Of a stretch of 5,804 nt of DNA, positions 1 through 5,804 are shown piece by piece. The DNA comes from Chloroflexia bacterium (GTDB lineage: Bacteria; Chloroflexota; Chloroflexia; QHBQ01; JADMIH01). The stretch's first letter is position 1; each line of letters opens with the position of its first letter. Made by a program: the position numbers and the translations under genes. The notes beneath the pieces were generated by a model. That model ran no database searches. It was not told the origin of the DNA and saw nothing but the letters and a program-made list of their open reading frames with translations. The stretch is taken from positions 1 through 5,804 of the forward strand of contig JAICKM010000466.1 of assembly GCA_025927935.1 (NCBI GenBank), written 5' to 3'.

Positions 1-130
1 ACGCAAAGAGGGCGAGCACCGCCCCCGCCCACCACAGCATGTGTACCAGGCGTAAGGCGCGCCCCCGCAGGGGTGCCCGAATGACCATCGGATGCTCTGG
101 TGGTGTTACCGATAAAGCCGGTGGGTTCAT
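1..130 (-). CDS. Partial membrane protein, N-terminus only
   Basis: An open frame on the minus strand starts with ATG at 130-128 and stays open for 43 codons to the left edge. The visible peptide begins MNPPALSVTPPEHPMVI, continues with an Arg-rich stretch (RGRALR), and then enters a hydrophobic segment with two tryptophans (LVHMLWWAGAVLALFA) at about residues 29-43. A basic stretch followed by a hydrophobic run suggests a cytoplasmic N-terminus leading into a first transmembrane helix. A weak AGGT lies about six bases upstream of the ATG; a second in-frame ATG at 88-86 (residue 15) is an alternative start. The gene is divergent from the surface-protein operon at 545 and may share its regulatory region. 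Too little is visible to name a family. A sensor kinase, a transporter or another polytopic protein are all possible. Confidence 0.5.
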   Translation of the reverse strand, partial: MNPPALSVTPPEHPMVIRAPLRGRALRLVHMLWWAGAVLALFA

Positions 131-165
131 ACGTACCTGCGCTGCTTGCTGGGCCGGGTTCCACG

Positions 166-207
166 ATTCTGATTTCACAATTCCCATTCTGATCGCGTTG
201 GATCGCG
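166..207. repeat. Short direct repeats in the divergent spacer
   Basis: ATTCTGAT occurs exactly at 166-173 and 186-193, a start-to-start distance of 20 bp, close to two helical turns. GATCGCG occurs at 191-197 and 201-207, a 10-bp period. The two pairs overlap at the second ATTCTGAT. Same-face spacing is typical of binding sites for a dimeric or tandem-binding regulator. The units are short and could be chance. They lie only 36-77 bp upstream of the start of the leftward membrane gene. Confidence 0.3.
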
Positions 208-272
208 CGGGCCGGCTTCGGCGAGCGGCGCCGCGTGGCCCAGGCTGCCCTTCGCATCATTGTACACCCAAA

Positions 273-290
273 CCACCACGGTCGTGATGG
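273..290. promoter_or_regulatory. 18-bp imperfect palindrome, candidate operator
   Basis: CCACCACGGTCGTGATGG reads as two 9-base arms (CCA-C-CACGG and TCGTG-A-TGG) that pair at CCA/TGG and CACG/CGTG; only the fourth base from each end and the central pair break the symmetry. Contiguous dyads of this size are typical of helix-turn-helix dimer sites. It lies between the two divergent genes, about 118 bp upstream of the -35 at 408. No regulator is encoded in the window, so the binding protein is unknown. Confidence 0.35.
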
Positions 291-296
291 CTGCGG

Positions 297-348
297 TGTC
301 ACAGGTGTTGTCACGTTTCGGATATGACAGCCGTCATGATGCATGTCA
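297..348. promoter_or_regulatory. Cluster of TGTCA half-sites, candidate regulator sites
   Basis: TGTCA occurs at 297-301, 309-313 and 344-348, and its complement TGACA at 325-329. A perfect ATGAC-AGCC-GTCAT inverted repeat occupies 324-337. Four copies of a five-base word plus a dyad within 52 bp is more than expected for this composition. The cluster ends about 60 bp upstream of the rightward -35 (408), a plausible activator or repressor position. This is pattern evidence only. Confidence 0.3.
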
Positions 349-407
349 GGCCGGCCGGAGAAGGTGGTTATTCCTGTAAGCCCGCCTGCTTACGGTTCCG
401 TTTGTTC

Positions 408-436
408 TTGACTGCGTACCAGGAATAAGCTACAAT
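408..436 (+). promoter_or_regulatory. Sigma-70 type promoter for the 545 operon
   Basis: TTGACT at 408-413 matches the -35 consensus at five of six positions. TACAAT at 431-436 matches the -10 at five of six. The spacer is exactly 17 bp. The predicted transcription start is near 443, giving a leader of about 100 nt before the GTG at 545. This is the only near-consensus promoter seen upstream of the surface-protein genes. Confidence 0.75.
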
Positions 437-446
437 GAGCGTGCCT

Positions 447-466
447 AGAGCCAGGGGTTGGCCTCT
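447..466 (+). other. Small hairpin in the 5' leader
   Basis: AGAGCCA (447-453) can pair with TGGCCTCT (459-466) around a GGGGT loop with one bulged C. It lies just after the predicted transcription start. It is not followed by a T tract, so it is not a terminator; it could stabilise the 5' end of the message. No known riboswitch class is recognisable in the leader. Confidence 0.25.
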
Positions 467-530
467 GAGGGGCGCTGCGTACCTAACTCCATCCCGCTTT
501 GCGATCCGACACTACACTGCTCGACTGCCA

Positions 531-536
531 AAGGAG
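531..536 (+). promoter_or_regulatory. Ribosome binding site that fixes a GTG start
   Basis: AAGGAG at 531-536 sits 8 bases upstream of GTG at 545. No ATG in this frame lies near the beginning of the signal peptide, so this strong site decides the GTG start. Confidence 0.75.
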
Positions 537-544
537 CCTAGCTT

Positions 545-2638
545 GTGATAAAGCGCCTCGTCTTCTCCCTCGTGCTCCTCTTCGCTACCGCGAGTGCCTT
601 CGGGTACGGCGCGGGGATGGCCGCTGCGCCCCAGGTGTCCAACACCCTGGTCATCAACGAGGTCTATGCGCCATCCAGTGCCACCCCTGGGACCCAGTTC
701 TTCGAACTGTACAATCTCAGCAACACGCCCATCGACCTGTCCAGCTATGTTATCTACAACAGCAACGGCACGGACCCGCTGAACGGGGTGCCGATCACGA
801 CGGTTGCGGCGCACGGCACGCTGACCATCTCGGCCAGTAATTTGGGCGGCACCATCGGCAGCGGCCTGAACCCCGCCGGCGACTTCCTGGCCCTGGTCCA
901 GCGCGGCGCGCAAGATACGGTGATCGATGTCGTCAACTGGGGAGTACTAAACCCGAATTGGACCTATTTCACAAATTTCCAGCAATACTTCTGGCCTACT
1001 GCCCCCACAATGCCGACAGATATTGGTCGCAGCCTGCAACGCTATCCGACCGGCTACGATACTGACCAACCCAGTGACTGGGTCAGCCTTCCCATCAGTC
1101 CGAGCAATCCGCCGCCGACCTACACGCCGACCAACACCCCCCTGCCCTCCAGCGGCACGCCCACGCCGACGGCCACCGGCCAGCCGTTCTGCCGAGACGC
1201 CTATGAGCCGGACGGCATCCCAGCACAAGCGAAGGTGCTCGTGCTCGGCACAGAGCAGACTCATGTAATCTGCAACGATGCTAGTGCCAATTACAGTGGC
1301 GACGACGACTTCATGGCGATCAACGTGACCACCAACAAGGTCTACACGCTCTATACCAAGGACCTGGGACCTGGCCTCGATACCATCCTAGCGGTCTATA
1401 ACTCCGATGGCGTCAAGATCGGCGAGAACGATGATGCGCCCGGTTCCGACGACTTGCACTCGCAACTGGACATCAGTTTCACCACCGCGGGCACCTATTT
1501 TGTGCGCGTGCGCGATAATCGCCGCCTCGGCGGCCTCGGCTGGGTGTACACGGTCGGGTTCACCTCCGCCGGCACCACGCCGCCCACGGCCACGCTGTCC
1601 CCCACGCCCACCCAGAATCCGCTGGCGCCGACCGCCACCCCGATCAGCGGGCCGTGCCTCGACGCCTACGAGCCGGATGGCGTGCCGGCCACGGCCCATC
1701 TCTTGCTCATTGGTGAAGTGCAGCCGGGGCATACTTTCTGCCCTGGCGGGGATGCCGATTGGTACAAGTTCTTCGCCGGGCGCGGCAAAGCGTACACGAT
1801 CTCGACGTATAACCTGGGCATTGGCGTGGACACCTATCTCTATCTGTTCGATAGCGATGGGACGACCGTCCTGGCCCAGAATGACGACGCGACCGGGGTA
1901 CCGCCCAGCGGCAGTCCGAACGATGTGGTGGCCTCGTCGATTGACTTCTTCCCGGTCCGCGACGATTTCTACTACATCATGGTGAAGAACAAGGGCGACC
2001 TGGGATCATCAACCATGACCTATAACGTCAGCCAGAAGGTGCGGGCGAACGTGCCGCCGCCCGCCGGCACGCCTGGCCCGGTGATCGCCCCGGTGGTGAC
2101 CGTCACGTCGGCGCCCCCGGCCGTGGTGCCGCCGACAGCCACGCGCGCCGCCGCGCCTCCGGTAGTGACTGATACGCCGGAGCCGACCGGCACGCCGGAA
2201 CCGACGGCCACTGAGGTGCCCCCCGGCCAGGGGCCGGGCGCGGGCGGCGGGGACGAGACACCGACGCCGGTGATCGAAGTGCCGGGGCCAGGGGAGTTGC
2301 CCACCGAGATACCGATCCCGCTGCCGCAGACCGGGCACGCGCCCGATGTCGCTATGGTCGCCATGCCGCTACAGGTCTATGTCGATGCCAACGGCAACAG
2401 CCGCTTCGATAAGGGCGAAGGAGTACACGGCTTGCAGGTCAGTTTCCGCGCCCCGAACGGGAGCCAGTTGAACAGCGCCACGACTGGGACGCAAGGGGCG
2501 GGGAGCGCACTGCTGCCGCGGAATAACCGTGTCACGGTGTCTATCCCCTACCTGCGTTGGAGTGGCACCGTGACGGCGACCGCCAATGGCCTGCTGGTAC
2601 GGCTGCCGCGCGTCGCCTTGCCGGCGCGCATCCCCTGA
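545..2638 (+). CDS. Secreted multidomain surface protein: lamin-tail, two PPC domains, SdrB-like domain
   Basis: A 697-residue exported protein starting at GTG. Residues 1-18 form a signal peptide (IKR, a hydrophobic core at 5-16, then ASA before F19); a later cut after AAA at 28 is also possible. Residues 31-182 match a lamin-tail domain (LVINEVYAP..., FELYNLSNTPIDLSSYVI, GDFLALVQRG). Two bacterial pre-peptidase C-terminal (PPC) domains follow at about 216-340 and 371-497. Each opens with C-x-DAYEPDG and contains DLG/NLG-x-G-x-DT, SDG and NDDA. Thr/Pro-rich linkers separate the domains (183-215, 341-370, 500-592). LPQTG lies at 593-597. Residues 608-697 resemble an SdrD B-type domain, with a calcium-loop pattern at 614-625 (D, N, N, D, E). 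No protease or other catalytic domain is seen, so a structural, adhesive or binding role outside the membrane is inferred. The next gene begins 41 bp downstream and is probably co-transcribed. Domain calls are firm; the biological role is unknown. Confidence 0.9.
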   Translation: MIKRLVFSLVLLFATASAFGYGAGMAAAPQVSNTLVINEVYAPSSATPGTQFFELYNLSNTPIDLSSYVIYNSNGTDPLNGVPITTVAAHGTLTISASNLGGTIGSGLNPAGDFLALVQRGAQDTVIDVVNWGVLNPNWTYFTNFQQYFWPTAPTMPTDIGRSLQRYPTGYDTDQPSDWVSLPISPSNPPPTYTPTNTPLPSSGTPTPTATGQPFCRDAYEPDGIPAQAKVLVLGTEQTHVICNDASANYSGDDDFMAINVTTNKVYTLYTKDLGPGLDTILAVYNSDGVKIGENDDAPGSDDLHSQLDISFTTAGTYFVRVRDNRRLGGLGWVYTVGFTSAGTTPPTATLSPTPTQNPLAPTATPISGPCLDAYEPDGVPATAHLLLIGEVQPGHTFCPGGDADWYKFFAGRGKAYTISTYNLGIGVDTYLYLFDSDGTTVLAQNDDATGVPPSGSPNDVVASSIDFFPVRDDFYYIMVKNKGDLGSSTMTYNVSQKVRANVPPPAGTPGPVIAPVVTVTSAPPAVVPPTATRAAAPPVVTDTPEPTGTPEPTATEVPPGQGPGAGGGDETPTPVIEVPGPGELPTEIPIPLPQTGHAPDVAMVAMPLQVYVDANGNSRFDKGEGVHGLQVSFRAPNGSQLNSATTGTQGAGSALLPRNNRVTVSIPYLRWSGTVTATANGLLVRLPRVALPARIP

Positions 2639-2663
2639 GCCGGGACCGGCATCGACAACACAC

Positions 2664-2676
2664 GAGGAATAAGAGG
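2664..2676 (+). promoter_or_regulatory. Ribosome binding site for the second gene
   Basis: GAGGA (2664-2668) lies 11 bases before the ATG at 2680, and AAGAGG (2671-2676) lies 3 bases before it. The frame is open further upstream to an ATG at 2557, but that would overlap the previous gene by about 80 bp and encode an unremarkable Arg-rich stretch. The purine-rich site therefore supports 2680 as the start. Confidence 0.6.
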
Positions 2677-2679
2677 TTC

Positions 2680-3654
2680 ATGAGCAGCAATCACGAAGTT
2701 CACGATACACCCGCTGCCGGGGGCCACGACGCTTCCGGCGCCGATGCCCACGATCACGGCGTGGAGACCGATACCTACGTCACCGGCGCTTCGGAGCCGC
2801 AAACACCGCTGAGCGCCTTTATCTGGCCTCTGCTGATCGCCCTGATCACGCTGGCGCTGGTGTGGGGACCCGTGACTGGCGCATTCGCCTCCCGCCGCAC
2901 CGCAGTGCCCGCGGGGGAGGGTCCCAGCACCGGCGCACCAACCGAGGGCGCGACCCCGGCGCAGAGTCCGGTTGAGGCGACTCTCGCCGCCACCACCCCG
3001 CTGACGGGCAACAGCGCCACCGTGATCCCGCAGCCCACCAACGTTCTCACCGCCCTGCCGACGAACGTGCAGGCCGGGGGCACCGCGACCCTGGCGCCCG
3101 CCGCTACGGATACCGCCGCCCCGGCTGCCACCGATACGGCCGCTCCCGCCGCCACCGATACCACTGCCCCCGCCGCGACGACCGCGCCGGCCCTCACTGC
3201 GACCCTGCCGCCCGCGGCCACCGCGACGACCGGCGCCGCGCTGCCGCCGAATTATGGCGATGTGGCAGGCGGGGCGCCACGCACCGTCGCCTTCGGCGGC
3301 AAGACCTTCCGCGTGCAGATCTCCAATACGACCCTGCCCGACTGGGTCTTCAGCAAAGACCCCGGCGTAGCGAACTGGGTCAGCGGCACCGTAGTCAACT
3401 ATGTCCTGGGCCTGTCGTATAGCGACGCCAGCGCGGCGCTGTTTGCCGCCGCCCATCCCGCCGACACCATCCGCCTGGTACGCGCCGACGGCGGGGTCTA
3501 CAACTTCGTCGTGGACAAGGTGCAGCGGGTGGCACGCACCGATACCCGCCTGCTGGCCCAGGACCACCCGGCCATCACCCTGCTGCTGCTGGGCGACCCG
3601 GCCAACGACCGCGCGGTCGTGCAGGGCCATTTCAGCGACGTAGCCGCTCGCTAG
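2680..3654 (+). CDS. Single-pass membrane protein with sortase-like, cysteine-less outer domain
   Basis: A 324-residue protein. Residues 1-40 are acidic and His-rich (H5, H8, H16, H24, H26) and presumably cytoplasmic. Residues 45-63 form one transmembrane helix (FIWPLLIALITLALVWG), followed by SRR at 71-73. Residues 75-190 are a disordered Ala/Thr/Pro stalk with an eight-residue repeat (139-170). Residues 198-320 form a globular domain: ANWV-SGT-VVNYVLGL (231-245), then ADTIRLVRADGGVYNFVVDKV, then AITLLLLGDPANDRAVVQG. This order resembles the second half of a sortase barrel (GD-I-L, Y-Y-V, V-D-L, TL-TC, R-VV). However, G305 stands where the catalytic Cys would be, the protein has no cysteine at all, and the usual GH is replaced by GL; R311 fits the conserved Arg. 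Sortase kinship is inference. The gene follows the secreted protein by 41 bp, suggesting one operon and a joint surface role. Confidence 0.85.
   Translation: MSSNHEVHDTPAAGGHDASGADAHDHGVETDTYVTGASEPQTPLSAFIWPLLIALITLALVWGPVTGAFASRRTAVPAGEGPSTGAPTEGATPAQSPVEATLAATTPLTGNSATVIPQPTNVLTALPTNVQAGGTATLAPAATDTAAPAATDTAAPAATDTTAPAATTAPALTATLPPAATATTGAALPPNYGDVAGGAPRTVAFGGKTFRVQISNTTLPDWVFSKDPGVANWVSGTVVNYVLGLSYSDASAALFAAAHPADTIRLVRADGGVYNFVVDKVQRVARTDTRLLAQDHPAITLLLLGDPANDRAVVQGHFSDVAAR
3094..3189 (+). repeat. Four 24-bp units coding an 8-residue stalk repeat
   Basis: Units at 3094-3117, 3118-3141, 3142-3165 and 3166-3189 encode APAATDTA, APAATDTA, APAATDTT and APAATTAP. The peptide is nearly identical between the first three units, but many third codon positions differ. 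The duplication is therefore not recent, or the protein sequence has been kept while synonymous sites drifted. It lies in the extracytoplasmic stalk, where such repeats usually set length. Confidence 0.75.
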
Positions 3655-3682
3655 TACCCGGCTCCGATTATGGGCGCTGGAG

Positions 3683-3703
3683 GGGCCGGTTTCCGATCGG
3701 CCC
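3683..3703 (+). terminator. Possible weak terminator after the surface operon
   Basis: GGGCCG (3683-3688) and CGGCCC (3698-3703) form a perfect 6-bp GC stem with a 9-nt loop, 28 bases after the stop at 3654. No T tract follows, so it would be an inefficient or factor-aided terminator. A palindrome CCGATCGG (3693-3700) offers an alternative fold. Confidence 0.35.
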
Positions 3704-3737
3704 GGTCGATCTTCAAGCCGCGCTTTAGCCGGATCAG

Positions 3738-3784
3738 AAAACAAGGCGTCCCACCTACAATGATGGGGCGCCCTGCTTTGTAGG
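3738..3784 (-). terminator. Intrinsic terminator of the pyrG operon, possibly bidirectional
   Basis: CAAGGCGTCCCA (3742-3753) and TGGGGCGCCCTG (3764-3775) pair over 12 bp with one wobble and one mismatch around a 10-nt loop. Read on the minus strand, the stem is followed by TTTT (3741-3738), giving a conventional rho-independent terminator for the leftward genes. In the plus direction only TTT (3777-3779) follows, so rightward termination would be weaker. A second inverted repeat, CCTACAA (3754-3760) with TTGTAGG (3778-3784), uses the loop of the first and could form a competing fold. Confidence 0.65.
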
Positions 3785-3798
3785 CCAATCGCCGCAGC

Positions 3799-5804
<2,006 letters not shown>

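Larger units (their letters stand above)
131..544. other. Divergent intergenic region, 414 bp
   Basis: No convincing gene is seen here. The short open frames through it show no recognisable protein and have no ribosome binding site of note. The stretch is less GC-rich in places than the flanking genes and contains the promoter of the 545 gene (408-436), an 18-bp imperfect palindrome (273-290), a cluster of TGTCA half-sites (297-348), a direct repeat ATTCTGAT (166-173 and 186-193), and a 10-bp tandem pair GATCGCG (191-197 and 201-207). A possible leftward -10 (TACAAT on the minus strand, 264-259) has no good -35 and is uncertain. Confidence 0.6.

Noticed and set aside
211..222. GCCG-GCTT-CGGC hairpin as a terminator of an upstream gene
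   Set aside because: The stem is only 4 bp, no T tract follows, and no gene ends just before it on either strand.
39..287. Small plus-strand open frame in the first 300 bases
   Set aside because: It has no recognisable features and runs opposite the membrane-protein start. The minus-strand frame gives a sensible basic-then-hydrophobic N-terminus, so the plus frame looks like a shadow.
1100..1190. Low-complexity C-rich DNA as a CRISPR-like or simple repeat
   Set aside because: It is the coding sequence of Thr/Pro linkers (PTYTPTNTP, GTPTPTATG), with no spacer-repeat structure.
2557..2679. Upstream ATG extension of the second surface gene
   Set aside because: It would overlap the preceding gene by about 80 bp, adds an Arg/His-rich stretch unlike the rest, and lacks a good ribosome binding site, unlike the ATG at 2680.
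2548..3744. Long open frame on the minus strand opposite the second surface gene
   Set aside because: It is Gly/Arg-rich shadow coding, opposite a frame that has a membrane helix, a repeat-coding stalk and a ribosome binding site. GC-rich DNA commonly leaves such antisense frames open.

Overview
The window is GC-rich bacterial chromosome, most likely from the phylum Chloroflexota (Chloroflexia-like). The reasons are the secreted protein architecture (lamin-tail domain plus PPC domains joined by Thr/Pro-rich linkers), the 'ANWV-GT-VNYV-GL' style domain in the second gene, GTG start use and GC-biased codons. This placement is inference from protein style; there is no rRNA or other marker gene in the window.

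Layout. Positions 1-130 (minus strand) hold the first 43 codons of a membrane protein that runs off the left edge. Positions 131-544 are a divergent intergenic region. It carries a near-consensus sigma-70 promoter (TTGACT, 17 bp, TACAAT) reading right, and several short repeats and palindromes that look like operator candidates. Two co-directional genes follow and probably form an operon: 545-2638 (secreted LTD + PPC + PPC + SdrB-like protein) and 2680-3654 (single-pass membrane protein with a sortase-like but cysteine-less extracytoplasmic domain). Positions 3655-3798 form a convergent intergenic region with a good intrinsic terminator for the minus strand. On the minus strand, pyrG (CTP synthase, 5' end missing; 5804-4239) overlaps by ATGA a small four-cysteine protein (4242-3799).

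How the genes fit together. The right half is housekeeping: CTP synthesis, translationally coupled to a small putative metal-binding protein. The left half is a cell-surface module. A large exported multidomain protein carries an internal LPQTG sequence. Beside it is a membrane-anchored partner whose outer domain resembles a sortase barrel but lacks the catalytic Cys and His. The most interesting hypothesis is that this pair is a non-catalytic (pseudo-sortase) surface display or binding system. The sequence makes this plausible but does not prove it.
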